Shown piece after piece: positions 44,002 to 56,150 of a stretch of 64,000 bases of DNA. The stretch's first letter is position 1, and every line of letters starts with the position of its first letter. The notes beneath the pieces are model-generated. The model was not told where the DNA came from and did no database searches. It saw nothing but the letters and a program-made list of their open reading frames with translations. Position numbers and translations under genes: made by a program. The DNA comes from Falciphora oryzae (lineage: Eukaryota; Ascomycota; Sordariomycetes; Magnaporthales; Magnaporthaceae): NCBI GenBank assembly GCA_000733355.1, contig JNVV01000002.1:1653590-1717589 (forward strand), read 5' to 3'.

Positions 44002-45757
44002 ATGTCGATGGTACATCCATCCCGCCAGGCCTATGTTGAGGAGGCCGAGTCAGAGGTTCGACTCCCCTTTCTGACTTCGCTTTCCTGACCTTTCCTTCCC
44101 TCAGACAACAGGCTGACTCTGGTGGTGACGAGCATCTGGCAGAAACGCGGCATAGACCTCAACAACATCCGTAAGTGCCGGATTACCCCCATCCCACCCC
44201 CAGTCTGCGAGAGCCCCCGGTGGTCGGCTAACCACGATGTGTGCTTTAGCTGTCGACTACGACTACGATGTTCCAACGGGCGGGGCCGGCATCGCGTCCG
44301 AGAAGGCCTCGGTGCTGATGTCGCAGTTCGAGAGGAAACGGCTCGCCGCGAATATTGCGGTCCCCACAGACGATGGTCGCGTCCGAGCGAGACTCCGGGA
44401 GATGGGCGAACCCGTAACGCTCTTCGGCGAGGGCCCAGCGGATCGTCGAGACCGGCTGCGGGAGCTCCTAATGAGAGAGAAGGAGCGGGGGAGGGGAAAC
44501 GCGGAGCCGGGCCAGGATGTCGACATGGAGGACGCCGACGATGCAGCCTCAGACGACGCCGAGGAGGAGCGCGAGGAGGAGTTCTACACCAGAGGAGAAC
44601 CTGAGCTACTCGAAGCAAGGAGATATATGGCGAGGTACTCACTGCCGCGGGCAAAGCGGCGCCTAGCCTTCCAGAAACAGGAGTCCGGTATCGTCCAGAG
44701 GACACACGTCAGATTCCGGAAACAGATCAAGGATAAGCTGCAGGGATTCGAGCTGCAAGGCTCGCAGACGGCGGGCCAGCGTCACCTGAGCATCACGAGG
44801 ATATCGCCAAACGGGGAATTTGTCGCAGCGGGCAACTGGGGCGGATCGGTGAAGCTTTTTACCATCCCCGACCTGCAGGAGACGAAGACGTTTAGGGGCC
44901 ACACCAACAAGGTGAGCGGCCTTTCGTGGTTTCCCGGCGCAACCCTACCCGAGAGTGGTGTTTCTCCCGACGCCGTGAACATGGCCACCGGAGGAGCAGA
45001 AGGCCAGGTACACCTGTGGTCTCTCAACCAGGACACGCCGCTTGCCACACTCTCGGGCCACACACAGAGGGTCTGTCGAGTCGAGTTCCACCCGTCTGGT
45101 CGATATCTGGCCTCGGCCTCGGAAGATACGTCCTGGAGGCTATGGGACGTGGAGAAGAGGACGGAGCTACTGCTGCAGGAGGGGCACTCTCGCGGGGTTT
45201 TTGCGGTCAGCTTCAACGAGGATGGGTCGCTCCTGGCCAGCGCAGGCCAAGACAGCATAGGCAGAGTGTGGGACCTCAGGACAGGCAGGACAATCTTCAT
45301 ACTCGACGGGCACCAGGACGGACACATCAAGCCAATATACGCGCTTGACTGGTCCTCGGACGGCCACCGCGTCATGTCGGCCTCGGCTGATGGTTGGATC
45401 AAGTGCTGGGACGTCCGCAAGGCGCAGCGCACCGGAGGCATCGGGGCACACACAAGCGCCGTGTCGGACATGCGCTGGTTTAAGGGACTGGACGGTCCGC
45501 TGAGCGGGAACCCTCTAAGACTGGACGAGAAAGGACAGCCTCTGCCTAAGAAGTCGGGCACCTTTGTCGTTTCGAGCGGCTTCGACAACAAAGTCAACAT
45601 ATTCTCTGCTGACGACTGGGCCCTGGTTCAGTCCCTCAGCGGACACACCGGCCCTGTCGCCAGCGTTGACGTAAGCAGGGATGGGAAGTGGATTGTCAGC
45701 GGCGGGCACGATCGCACGGTCAAGCTTTGGGGACGCAATGACGGCGAGGGGGTTTAA
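44002..45757 (+). CDS. PRP4: U4/U6 small nuclear ribonucleoprotein Prp4 (SFM + WD40)
   Basis: Spliceosomal WD40 protein that clamps Prp3 on U4/U6 in the tri-snRNP. The main exon 44250-45757 is certain: the PRP4-like SFM motif ([27 protein letters not shown]-type [19 protein letters not shown]), then seven WD repeats to the C-terminus ([32 protein letters not shown]). The N-terminus is tentative: 44002-44048 and 44112-44170 join in phase across GTCAGA...AACAG and GTAAGT...TTTAG, for 537 aa. The middle exon was framed by its GC-rich third positions. The join of exon 1 to exon 2 is the weakest point. Confidence 0.85.
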
Positions 45758-47036
45758 GGTGTCTGGTAAGGTTGAGGCAGCCACATCCGATTTCCGTTCT
45801 ATGATGTTGAGGCAGGCTGTTAGCCACCTACATAGGCAGTCAACTAGGTGGATATCCTAAATGCACCCGGGGGATAAGCTCCAATAAGCTCGAAGCAGAA
45901 GCATAAACCAAGCCACTACACTTTGTCAGAAAATTGAGGGCCAGCGCCAAGTATCCGGAGGCTTGTTGTGGAAAGGGGGAAGGTAAGGACATGAGAAAAG
46001 AAATATCAAACAAGACAGTGCCGCAGCGCGAGCAAAGGAGAACGGAGAACAAAACCTCGGGGTTGGTTTCGGGAGATGACGATCCGTTTTGGCCTCAAAT
46101 TGTCCAGAAGCGGCGAAAAGGAGGCGCCGTCTCCTTTGCACCCAGTCTTTTGTTGCTGACCACACGTGAAACCCTCGGCCGTCATTCGATGCTTCCGACT
46201 CAATGCGGGTCTCAATTAGCCCGTGTAAGTTCCTGAGCTGAGCTGCATGGATTCAATAACGTGACTCCCGCCGACTCCCGAGCCTCTGCCCCAGCACCCA
46301 GCACCCAGCACCCACCCCCGCACGCAGCCCTGACAGCAGCCCTGAGCCGGGCACCAACCAGCGCTGGGCTTGAGGGGGCTGAGTGAGCCTGACGCTCGGT
46401 TAGCCAGCTGGCACCGCTCTCAATGGGACCTGATTCAGCCCCGATCAGGCGCGTGTTGCAGCCAAACACAGCGCGCAGAACAACCCACTTTTATTTTTTT
46501 GCGTGCCAGCACCTGCCTTTAGTTGGCTCGACCCCCCATCTCCTGCTCCCCTTTTCTTACTTCTTTCCCTCAAGCAAAGGTTGACCCTTTCCTCACCAAC
46601 CGAACCACGACACGATTGACACACGCGCCCCGAACAAGGATTATCGCAAATGCATTTTACGCCAGAGCCCTACGACGTTTCCCTCTCTTCCTTCAAGCAC
46701 CAGATGCGCGTCGGCCGAAGCCTGAGCCTCGTGCGCACCTCCTTTTCCGAAGACCGCTGCGACGCTGAGCGACGGCGTGGCTGCTCTGCGCCTTGAATCC
46801 CTGGCCAGCAGTCCGATCCGCCGCCGGGCTGCCCTCGCGACCATCTTTTTTGACGCCAGCTCGCGTCTGAGCCTGGCCTGGGATTCAGAACCTGCCGTCA
46901 CGGATCCTCCCTGAGGCGGGACTAGAGGAGTCCGAGGGAGACACGAACAAAGACTCGCTGCTTCGTCGTCACCAGGGAGCAAACATTTCATTTCAAATCA
47001 TCTAGCACAAAACCGCCACCGTAGACGTACCCAGCC
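45758..47036. other. Intergenic and probable long leader of the S6K-like kinase
   Basis: 1.28 kb. It contains CAGCACC-type triple repeats near 46295-46316. The last ~500 bases are C/T-rich and carry several upstream ATGs, consistent with a long 5' leader. No gene was supported. Confidence 0.5.
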
Positions 47037-48767
47037 ATGATAGCACCGGCTGCACCCGCGCTCTCCACCGTGCGCGGGTTTCAAGGGACCCCCGCCGCCT
47101 CGGGCGATGAGGATTCCGATCATGGCGCCACACCGGTGCCGCGTGCCAAGGTGGCGACGCCGCCGAGAGGCCGCAAGAAGCGACCCGTCGCTCTCGACGA
47201 TGTGGTCAGCGCAAACTGTAGCCCTGTGCTCAAGGCCACGCCTTCGCCCGCCGTGAGCGGCATCGCCAAACTTCGCCTCCAGATGGAGCCGCTGAGCCTG
47301 GACGTCACGACCGCGTCTTCGCGCGCCACTTCAATGACCCGCAGCGACAGCCGCGGCCGGCGCATCACCTCGCCGCTGGCTTTCCCCACACTCGGGCTCG
47401 CGACAGAGAGGCGCCCCGGCATCCTGAGCAACGGCACCAGCCGGGCCCCCAGCCGCGAGCGCCTCGGCAGTGGCCAGACCAGCAACAGCGGCGACGAGAC
47501 ATCGTCCAACGCAACGACCAGCTACGAGATCAACCTGGACGAGGATTTCGTCAGCGAGACGGTCAAAGACCGGTGCCCCACGCTAGGCGGGATCACGGAG
47601 GGCCCCGCCCTCTACGCCAACGCTATCGAGGGCGGGCTCGTGCCGCCACCGCCGCGCAAGATGACGGCGGACGACTTCGAACCCCTGCGCTGCCTCGGCA
47701 AGGGTACGTACGGCACCGTGATATTGGTGAAGCAGCGCACTACCGGCCGACTCTATGCACAGAAGCAGTTCAAAAAGGCGTCGCTTGTCGTTCATAAGAA
47801 GTTGGTGGAGCAGACCAAGACGGAGCGGCAGATCCTCGAGAGCGTCAACCGTCACCCCTTCGTAGTCAAGCTCTACTACGCCTTCCAGGACCACGAGAAA
47901 CTGTACCTCATCCTCGAGTATGGACAGGGCGGCGAGCTCTTCACCCACCTCAACACAGAGAAGCTCTTTTCAGAGGACGTTGCGGCCTTCTACATGGCCG
48001 AGATGGTACTCGCGCTGTCGCATCTGCACGACAACCTCGGGGTGGTGTACCGGGACCTGAAGCCCGAAAACTGCCTGCTCGACTCGGAGGGCCACTTGCT
48101 TCTTACCGACTTTGGCCTCTCAAAGGTGGCAGTGGACCCGTCGTCGGATGCGTGCAACTCGATCCTAGGCACGGTTGAGTACATGGCGCCCGAGATCATT
48201 CAGGGCAAGAAGTACGGCAAGGCGGTGGACTGGTGGGGGCTGGGCGCACTGGGATACGACCTGATGACGGGCAACCCGCCGTTCCGGGGGCAGAACCACG
48301 CCAAGATCCAGGACAATATTGTGAAGCAGAAGCTGGTGTTGCCCTACTTCCTGAGCCCGGACGCAAAAGACCTGCTCACGCGCCTTCTCAAGAAAGAACC
48401 GGCGAAGCGGCTCGGGGCCAACATGCCCAAGGATCTGGCGACCATCAAGAAACACCGCTTCTTCCGCAAGATCGACTGGAAGAAACTGGCGGCGCGCGAG
48501 GTGGAGCCGCCGATTCAGCCCATGATTACGGACCCGGAGCTGGCCGAAAACTTTGCGCCCGAGTTCACGGAGCTGTCGCTGAGCCCCGTGGTGACGCGAG
48601 ACGACCCCTGGGGCGGGTTGCCGCCACCTGCGAGGCTCCCGGACGCCCTGTCCCCCGTCAGAGAAGGTGCTTTGAAGGAGGACCTCTTTGGTGGGTTCAG
48701 CTTCGTGGCGTCGAGCAGCCTTCTCGAGAACGGTGGGTTCCTGCTGGCGGCCGAGGCGGCCCGCTAA
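47037..48767 (+). CDS. AGC protein kinase, S6-kinase-like (fission yeast Psk1 type)
   Basis: Single exon, 576 aa. After a ~210-residue disordered, Ser/Arg-rich N-terminus comes a full kinase domain: P-loop GKGTYGTV (about 222-229), catalytic Lys in YAQKQF (K243), YRDLKPEN (Asp340), DFGLSK (Asp358), activation-segment end APEIIQGKKYGKAVDWWGLG. The kinase extension EPPIQPMITDPELAENFAPEFTELS-like segment and the hydrophobic motif FGGFSF (about 551-556, Ser555) identify an AGC kinase of the p70 S6K group. In fission yeast the homologue phosphorylates ribosomal S6 under TORC1. Unusually, the common AMK around the catalytic lysine is AQK. Confidence 0.87.
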   Translation: MIAPAAPALSTVRGFQGTPAASGDEDSDHGATPVPRAKVATPPRGRKKRPVALDDVVSANCSPVLKATPSPAVSGIAKLRLQMEPLSLDVTTASSRATSMTRSDSRGRRITSPLAFPTLGLATERRPGILSNGTSRAPSRERLGSGQTSNSGDETSSNATTSYEINLDEDFVSETVKDRCPTLGGITEGPALYANAIEGGLVPPPPRKMTADDFEPLRCLGKGTYGTVILVKQRTTGRLYAQKQFKKASLVVHKKLVEQTKTERQILESVNRHPFVVKLYYAFQDHEKLYLILEYGQGGELFTHLNTEKLFSEDVAAFYMAEMVLALSHLHDNLGVVYRDLKPENCLLDSEGHLLLTDFGLSKVAVDPSSDACNSILGTVEYMAPEIIQGKKYGKAVDWWGLGALGYDLMTGNPPFRGQNHAKIQDNIVKQKLVLPYFLSPDAKDLLTRLLKKEPAKRLGANMPKDLATIKKHRFFRKIDWKKLAAREVEPPIQPMITDPELAENFAPEFTELSLSPVVTRDDPWGGLPPPARLPDALSPVREGALKEDLFGGFSFVASSSLLENGGFLLAAEAAR

Positions 48768-51700
48768 TGTTCGGATGAAAAGAGACATGGGAGGGAATAC
48801 ACGCCCCCGACTTTTTAATGTGCCAAGGAGAAAGCCGACGGCGCGGGGAACCTAGACGAGAGTTCGGATGGGCTGAACAGCATACAGTACGTACATTTGG
48901 AGGCTTTCCTAAGATTATAGACTACAGCGGCTCATTGCGTTCACGGAAGGAGAAGTCAGGGCAACGAATGAGAGTGAACCAAAAGGAGATAGACGCCAGT
49001 TCTCGGGCGGGTGTTAAACGAGGTTGTTTGGGGCACCTAGTATACTTGAAGTTTCTTCTCTTTTTCTTCTTTTTCTCAATGACCACCCCTACTTGTTTTT
49101 CCGGATCGGGTAGTTCCGGGAGATACTGGACGAGATGGATGCCAGTGAACACTGCCACTCTCCGAAGACGTAAGATACAAATTACGTTGCATTTCTAGAC
49201 GTCAACGACCCGGCATGAGAAGCTTGGATAAGTCATATCGGACTCGCTTGCTGCTGTCACGGGACGGCCAGGCATTCGAGGCATGGATAACCCAGTTTCC
49301 AGCGTCCCCAGCGAGGGATATTCCGCATGTATTGGCTTAGCCACCCGTATCGAATACGGAAATACGGCTCGTCTGCGACAGAAAAGAGGTACAGATAAGA
49401 TACAGGGCCAGGAAATAATACATGAACAGAAAAAGACACACGAACAGGAAAGATACAAAATACAGGACGGGAAAATAATTGAAGCAATGAGGTGCCATTT
49501 TTTTTTTTTTTTGTCGCGAACGAGCACGGGTAAGCGCCCGAAACATTCCATGAGCTCCATCGATGCGCCACCAAGCCAAGCCCATGGAGGCAGGTAGCTG
49601 CATGACAGGCCAGGAACAGCTGTATAAACGAATTACCTACCTCGAGCTTCCATCCCAGGCAAGGTTTTTGCAACCCAAGACACTGAGTAGTCCGTATGTA
49701 GGTGTCTAACCCGTGTGTGCCCAAATAACCGCAGGATGTTGGCGGCACCTGACTCGGCTCTCGCGCTGGCTCATCTCGCCTGCCTCGCCAAACTACGCCC
49801 AACGTGGCAGGTTCCTGGCCGGTTGGCTCAAGGTTTTCGCACACCTTGGAGGCCAAGAGTTCGACGCCCAACGGCGTGCACCGAGTGGGTTCTCGCGAGC
49901 GAATGACGAGGATTCGATTACCTCAGGACAAACGAACCCGGCCAGGAACATTAATCTCTAATGCGGCGGCCGGTTCAACCGTTGCGCCGGGGCCGCGGAC
50001 ACGGTGTTTCGGTTGTGCTGTATCAGAAGGAGGCCGCTTGCTCCAGTAAATCGTTCCGGTAATTACCTACCAATGTTCATGTGATGCAACGAAACAGTGA
50101 ATGACGTTATGATCGACCATCTCAGGTGCTCATCCATCAGACTCTTCTGGCCGCGCTTGCATCTTCCCGTCCAACTGCCTGTCTGCAGACCCTTCTGATC
50201 GGGCAACTGCGTTCTCAGCAGCAACGGCGCCCGTCGTCGTCATCAACCAACCGGAAACCCCACACCGTTCGGTTTCGGATGCCGGGACTGCGAGTCCGGG
50301 GAGGGAGACGGATCTCACAGCCCATCCAGCTGGAGAAAAAACAACAGCGTAGCAGGGATCTGAAGTGCAAAAGTCCGGCGCTAGTCTGAGGCCCGGACCC
50401 CACCCGCCCACCTCGCCAGGGGTCTTCCCGCCTCTGGCAGATTGAGACTTGGCACCTCAAGGGGTGTCGGTTCCCGCGCTGTCAGCAGCAAGCGCCAGTT
50501 GTCCAGCGCGCTTCGTCTGACAGAGTTTGACGATGGCAGTGGGGCGCGACTGCATCGGGAAAGTCTAATCCCACGCCAGTCCCAAACATGGCAGAAGCCG
50601 AGCAGAACCCCAATCTCCATGCCAATTGAGGCGGAGAGCCCTTGACGGCCGCGCGTACCACAGCTTGCCAAGACCCGGGCAAGGGCATGCAGAGGAAGAC
50701 ACGTCTCGGACGAAGGGGACCAACCAGCCAGCGTCCTTTTGTCTCATCTGTCGTTGTGCGATCCGAAGAGAAGAAGAGAGCACGTCTCACACTCTGATCC
50801 TCGCCCAGGATCCGGCCTTTTCGCTGCGACGTGGGGGTTGCCGCAGTATCAAGTGTTGAGCCTGCTTGACCTAAACTCTACTTTGTATGCTGGCAAACAC
50901 TTTGTGCCATGCCTCTAACATACATGTGCATACAACTCTTATCTCCAGCGACCAAAGCCAAAAGCCAGAGGAAATAAAAGCAAAACCGGGAGGATTCGGC
51001 ATTGAATGCTTGTGCGGAGTCTTGTATCGCCCATGGTTGCCGCTTCGTTGTTTCTTGGGCCTCGAGCTATTACGACGCACGTCGACCGCCAAGCCTGGGC
51101 GAACGTCCAACTCGGCCCGCAGCGAGCGTATGTGCAATAGCTGCCTTCTTACTGGCCGGCTTGTTCCAATTGCGGCAAACGCCCTGGTCGCTCCGTCAGC
51201 TCAGCTAAGCTCCCAATATAGCCACCAGCTCAAAGTGCCTTGTGCACACATTCCTTTTCTGGTTCCAATCCATCCACACCCTCCCATCCCCAAACACCGC
51301 TTCTGCCGGGCACAGCACTCAGCACGATGGGGAAGGGTTGCGCCCTGCGTGGGCACGCTGGGTGGGGACCGCCGCCCGTGGCCGGAACGAGGCAGTGTTT
51401 CCTCGCCCTTGTTTCCCACGTCCATCGCCGTGGATCGGTCCCGATCCTCTGGAGCTGTCACGCAGATTGCCAGGGTTCCCAACTTGCCCCCTGCCTCCCT
51501 GATAGCGGCCTTGGCATATGTGATGAGGTCCGCATCGCTGCTCGAGACGGGACAAAACACGACAGTCCAAGAGCCTAGCACCTCAGCCTGCCCAGCCGGG
51601 CGCGTGCCACCGTGGTACAGCAGCCCGGCTCAGGCGATCGACACCTGTCCACCCGCCCTTGCTCCCGCGGGGAAGGCCCCGGATCCGCCCTGGGAGCCTG

Positions 51701-52117
51701 GTAAGAAGAGAAGTAAAAAGATGCCTTGGAGCAGCGAGCCACATCAAACAATGCCAAGAGGCCATATCAGACGGCCGGCATCACCCCTGCCTCTCCCCGC
51801 CCTTGCTGTGCAGCAAAGGGTAAAAGTGTTGCTAGTACCAGCAAACGAGCAACGAACCTAGTTTTTTGAGGGCGCAGGCAGCCTCCATGGGATGCGAGCT
51901 GGGACTGCCCGATTGGCAGGGGCAGGTAGACAGGACAGGTACACAGTCCCGTTACCTAACAACGTGGCTCCCTCTCCGATTCACAGGGGTGACTGGCTCT
52001 GGCTGCTCCCTTCTCGCAGAATACGCCATCGTCTGGTTCTGGGGCTTGATGCAGCCTTTGATACCACTTGCATCATATGCATACAAAGGCTGGTAGGTCG
52101 TTGCCTATCTACTCATG

Positions 52118-52126
52118 TATATATAG
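52118..52126 (+). promoter_or_regulatory. Possible TATA box, far upstream of the heme-b561 gene
   Basis: TATATATAG followed by C/T-rich DNA. It lies 1.1 kb before the ATG at 53260, so use would imply a long leader across the assembly gap. Confidence 0.3.
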
Positions 52127-52835
52127 AAGCCGTCGTCCCTCCTCTCAGTCGACTATGTTTACACACCCTCCAACCCCCTTTTTTTTGGACCATTCTTTTT
52201 TCTGTGCCTCCATACGGCGTCATACCTCATAAAAACGCAGCAGACACCCCCACTAGCTGTCGCTGTTGGTCATCATATCCTCTTCTTGTCTGGCATATCT
52301 ACAGCCTAACGAAAGCCAAAGCACCTGCAGCCTCCATCGAACGAAAACCCGAGAACCTGGAGACCTGAAACAAGATTCTGGGAAACCCGGACGTCTTCAA
52401 CTCGTGCGAGCAGTCGCCCTCTGTCTGTCTAGCGGACAGGAAGAAATCCTGTTTTCTTGGTAGGTAAAAATATTTGCGCGTCTTTGATTCCCCTCTTTCA
52501 ACATTTCTCGCTGGCTTCTCTGTTTGCTCGTGTGTGTCAAGCAGCCCTTGGCGCGAGTGCAAAAAGGGGGAAAAGGCGCGAGCCAAGTGGCGCTAGTCGT
52601 CATTCCCTCAGCCTCGAGCCTTCCCCAACCCCGACTCCGAGGAACGGACAGGGGGACATACGCTTTTCCTTTTGGGCATCCTTGCCAAGGGCATCCCAGC
52701 GCAGTGCTGGTTCTTTCCGCCTCTGCGGCCTTATCCCTTCCCTGACGGGCCAAGGTTGCCTGCGAGGTAGCTGGGGGAGTTAGCCTTCCCCAACCCGGGT
52801 CCCCTTTTAAATTAGCTGGCGTCCTCGAACTCAGG

Positions 52836-52984
52836 NNNNNNNNNNNNNNNNNNNNNNNNNNNNNNNNNNNNNNNNNNNNNNNNNNNNNNNNNNNNNNNNN
52901 NNNNNNNNNNNNNNNNNNNNNNNNNNNNNNNNNNNNNNNNNNNNNNNNNNNNNNNNNNNNNNNNNNNNNNNNNNNNNNNNNNNN
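52836..52984. other. Assembly gap (149 N)
   Basis: Run of undetermined bases; the real gap size is unknown. Sequence on both sides is non-coding. Confidence 0.98.
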
Positions 52985-53259
52985 CTAGCCTCATCCGTTT
53001 CTTCAGCTGCACCCCTTCCCCCGTGCTTCTTTTCTCCTCTGAGCCGGCTGGGGCAAGCTCGTTTTGTTGTTGCTGTCACCGCTGCTGTCAAGCTCGAGCC
53101 AAGCATCACTTTTCTTCATACCTACTGCCTCCATACCTAGCTCCTTCCTTATCGCGCCTTGTCTTCCAGGGGTTTGGACCTCCGGCCTCGTTGGCCACGG
53201 CAAACTGACACATAGTGCAGACAACGTGAAGGAAGAGAGCAAACGACAAAGCCGCAACC

Positions 53260-54688
53260 ATGCAGCTCAGAGACTCCATCGCCACGGCAGTGGCGCTGAT
53301 GTGTAAGTATCTTCCAATGGCTCTCCCCTCGCTCGACCAAACCCAACGTCTTTGTTGTCGCAAAGTGGGATCAGAGGACCCGGCAGGGCTAACCCGGGAT
53401 AACGCAGCAACCATGGCATCGGCAACCCTCAACCTGTGCCCGCCCAATGGCAAAGGTGTCTGTTACAGCGTCGGCGTGCCCAGGTCGTCCGCATCGAGCG
53501 GGTCGGGCAACATCTATATGCAGATCCGGGCTCCGGCCTCGTTCTCATGGGTGGCCCTGGGAACTGGCAGCGGGATGCCGGGGAGCAACATCTTCCTTGT
53601 GTACCAGGATGGCAACGGCAACATGACTGTGTCTCCCCGCCGTGGCACGCGCTACACACAGCCACAGCTCGACTCCTCGTCGACAGCAGCGCGCCTGAAG
53701 CTGCTGGCCGGCAGCGGTATCTCGGCCGACGGCTCCACCATGACTGCCAACATCGCCTGCTCCAACTGCCAATCGTGGAGCGGCGGTTCGATGGGCCTTG
53801 CCGATACTCAAACTCAGTGGATCGGCGCATGGCAGGAGGGCAACTCGCTCGCGACGACGAACCAGAACGCCAACATAAGACAGCATGACGACACGTCCGT
53901 CTTCACCCTCGACCTGAGCAAGGCCGCCATCCCGTCGGACAGCAACCCCTTCGTTGGTGCTGGCGCCGGTGCTGGCGCTGGCACTGGCGACAATAACAAC
54001 AACAATGGCGGCAGTTCCGGCGGCGTGTCTTTCGGCTCTACTGGCCCCAGCAGCCTGGTGATCGCCCACGGCGCCATCATGGCCATCCTCTTTGTGATCC
54101 TGTACCCTCTCGCATCGATGGCCATGCCGCTGTTTGGCAAGTGGAAGCTTCACGGAGGCGCCCAGATGTTCAACTTCATTCTCATGTGGGTCGGCTTCGC
54201 GCTGGGCATCACGGTGGCCAAGGATATGAGCATGGTGAGTAGTATATATTCCCGAGCCCCGTTGAGAGGTGAAATGATGAGGTGATAGAAGACATACTGA
54301 CAAACGGACCAAACAGCTGTTCACCAACACCCACACGACCCTGGGCGTCGTCGTGGTCTGCCTGCTCATCCTGCAGCCATTCCTCGGGTATGCGCACCAC
54401 ATGCACTACGTGAAGCACCAGCGCCGCGGCCTTGTCAGCTACGTGCACGTGCTCTGGGGCCAGTCCCTGATCGTGCTCGGTATTGTCAACGGCGGCCTGG
54501 GCCTCCAGCTCACGGGCGTCCCCAGCAGGCTCATCATCGTCTATGCTGTGGTCGCAGCCGTGATATTTGTGCTCTACGCAGCGGTCAAGGTCTTTGCCCT
54601 GTTCAGAGCCAGGCGCCGCAGCAGGTCTGGTGACAAGACGGCGCCCTCGCCCCCGGACTCGGCGTCTCGCAGGAGGCCGTATCCTTAG
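53260..54688 (+). CDS. Secreted-face heme b (CDH cytochrome/DOMON-type) domain fused to cytochrome b561
   Basis: Membrane electron-transfer protein of ~413 aa. Exon 1 (53260-53302) encodes the signal-peptide start; exon 2 is placed at 53408-54234 (branch CTAAC, CAG) and exon 3 at 54317-54688. A rival acceptor at 53365 adds 14 residues. Residues ~20-215 are a cellobiose-dehydrogenase-type heme domain (CYSVGVP, SFSWVALGTGSGM with a likely Met ligand, FLVYQD). A Gly/Asn linker leads to a five-helix b561/ferric-reductase-like core: VIAHGAIMAILFVILYPL, WKLHGGAQMFNF, THTTLGVVVVCLLILQPFLG, AHHMHYVKH, VHVLWGQSLIVLG, with paired histidines for two hemes. The tail is basic and Ser-rich. Confidence 0.87.
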
Positions 54689-55331
54689 AGGAAGGGCCTG
54701 AAAATGGTTGGGGGCGTGTAGCCCAGCTGGGGAAGTGGCGATTTGACGGAGGGGGAACTCTAACTCGTAGTGTCCCGGACTGAGGCGAAGGATCGTGTGC
54801 TCGAAAACAGTGACCCAGAAGAGAAAGAGGCGAAGCTGGATATTCCAGCTGCTTGTCCAGATAACTTTACAATAAGGGAGAGGTTGGAGTTTGGTATACT
54901 GAAACTAGTTGATAATTACAGCAGTAAAAAGAAAAGAAAAAGAACAAAAAAAAAAAAATTGCAATCAGCCAAGAGTACCTAGCCACGGTAGCCAACACAG
55001 TAGCCATGACGTAGGACTGTTTCTCTGCTGTGATGGAAGGTTCAATTGACGCAGCAAGTCTCGATTCGACACAAGCCATGGACCAAGTAAGCTTCGAGTC
55101 ACGTGTGCGGAGAGCGGCGCAGTGTGTATGGTCCGTGCTCCCGGCTGGAACTCGGAATAACGGGCGGGTCGAGCAATGGATTGGCTTCAGAGCAGAAAAA
55201 CCTCTCAAACGCCGACTCTCTCCATTGGAAACCTCCACGACGACGACGGCACCGACTTCTCCCGCCCTCTCCACGTCGATTTGCCAATTGCGCGACCGCC
55301 CGCAAACACCCAGAGACAATCAATAGTCGCA
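54689..55331. other. Intergenic
   Basis: 643 bases between two plus-strand genes, serving as 3' UTR of the first and promoter of Atp14. A short A-rich run lies near 54946. Nothing else was recognised. Confidence 0.5.
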
Positions 55332-56150
55332 ATGCTGTCCTCAATCTCCAGAGTTTCTGTACGCCGCCACCACCCTTTCGCTTTGATTTTTCGCTTTTCT
55401 GCTATCGGGCGACTGGTTGATGACGCCGAAAAGGCGGTCTACTGTCAATTCGGCTGAACCAAGAGGAGGAACACGAATGGAAATAACGGGGGCTGGATAG
55501 AAGGAAAAGCGGGAAACAATCAATAGAGAGAGAGAAAAAAAAAAAAAAAAAAAAAGAGACAGCGACCGCGCGTGCGAGACAAGACAAGCGTCAATTGCTT
55601 TCCTTAACTCCGCATCCTGAGAACTAACCGACGTCTTCCTGCCCACCACAGAGCCGCAAGGCCGTCTCGGCCGCTGCCAGGCTTGTCGTCAGGCCGACCG
55701 CCGCCCGCACCTTCATCGCTCCTACAGTTTCGCGGAGAGGTACGTTTTCGTGTCCCCGGCACAGCATCGCTCCCTTGTGGATCCCTTTTTTTTCTTTTTT
55801 TTTTCTTTCCATCCGTTACCCGCGGGGCAGAAAAAGCCAATCAGAGAGGCTAACACCCAACCCCAACAGCCGACTTTGTCCAGGAGCTCTACCTCAAGGA
55901 GCTCAAGGCCTACAAGCCCACGCCCGTCAAGGAGTCGGACGCCCAGGGCCAGGTCGCCACCTTCAGCGTGCCCAAGGCACCCCAGTCCCCCGAGGAGGCT
56001 GACCTGGCCGCCAGCCTGAAGGAGTACGAGAGCATGGCTGTCGAAGTCGAGGGCCAGGAGGCCAGCGCCGATGGCTCACAGGCGCCCGCCGCCGTCGAGG
56101 ACTGGCTCGTCGAGGAGGAGGAGGAGGATGACAACCACGGCAGCCACTAA
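55332..56150 (+). CDS. ATP14: Mitochondrial ATP synthase subunit h (Atp14 family)
   Basis: Peripheral-stalk subunit of F1Fo ATP synthase, 131 aa. Three exons: 55332-55358 (27 nt), 55652-55739 and 55870-56150; introns are GTACGC...CACAG (293 nt, with a 21-nt A run at 55535-55555 and branch ACTAACC) and GTACGT...AACAG. The first two exons encode a basic presequence (MLSSISRVS then SRKAVSAAARLVVRP). The mature part starts ADFVQELYLKELKAYKPTP, the family signature, and ends in a very acidic segment (EDWLVEEEEEDD). The tiny first exon is easily missed by gene callers. Confidence 0.9.

Larger units (their letters stand above)
48768..53259. other. 4.5-kb stretch without a supported gene, containing an assembly gap
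   Basis: The longest gene-free segment. A 975-nt open frame at 50887-51861 lacks GC-rich third positions and any domain, so it is not called. TATATATAG at 52118-52126 and CT-rich sequence after it could mark a far-upstream promoter for the heme-b561 gene at 53260. The N run lies within it. Confidence 0.5.

Noticed and set aside
50887..51861. 324-codon open frame starting with ATG in the long gene-free stretch
   Set aside because: Third positions are not GC-rich, unlike the real genes here; no domain, no splice context and low-complexity Pro/Arg/Ser content. Most likely a chance open frame.
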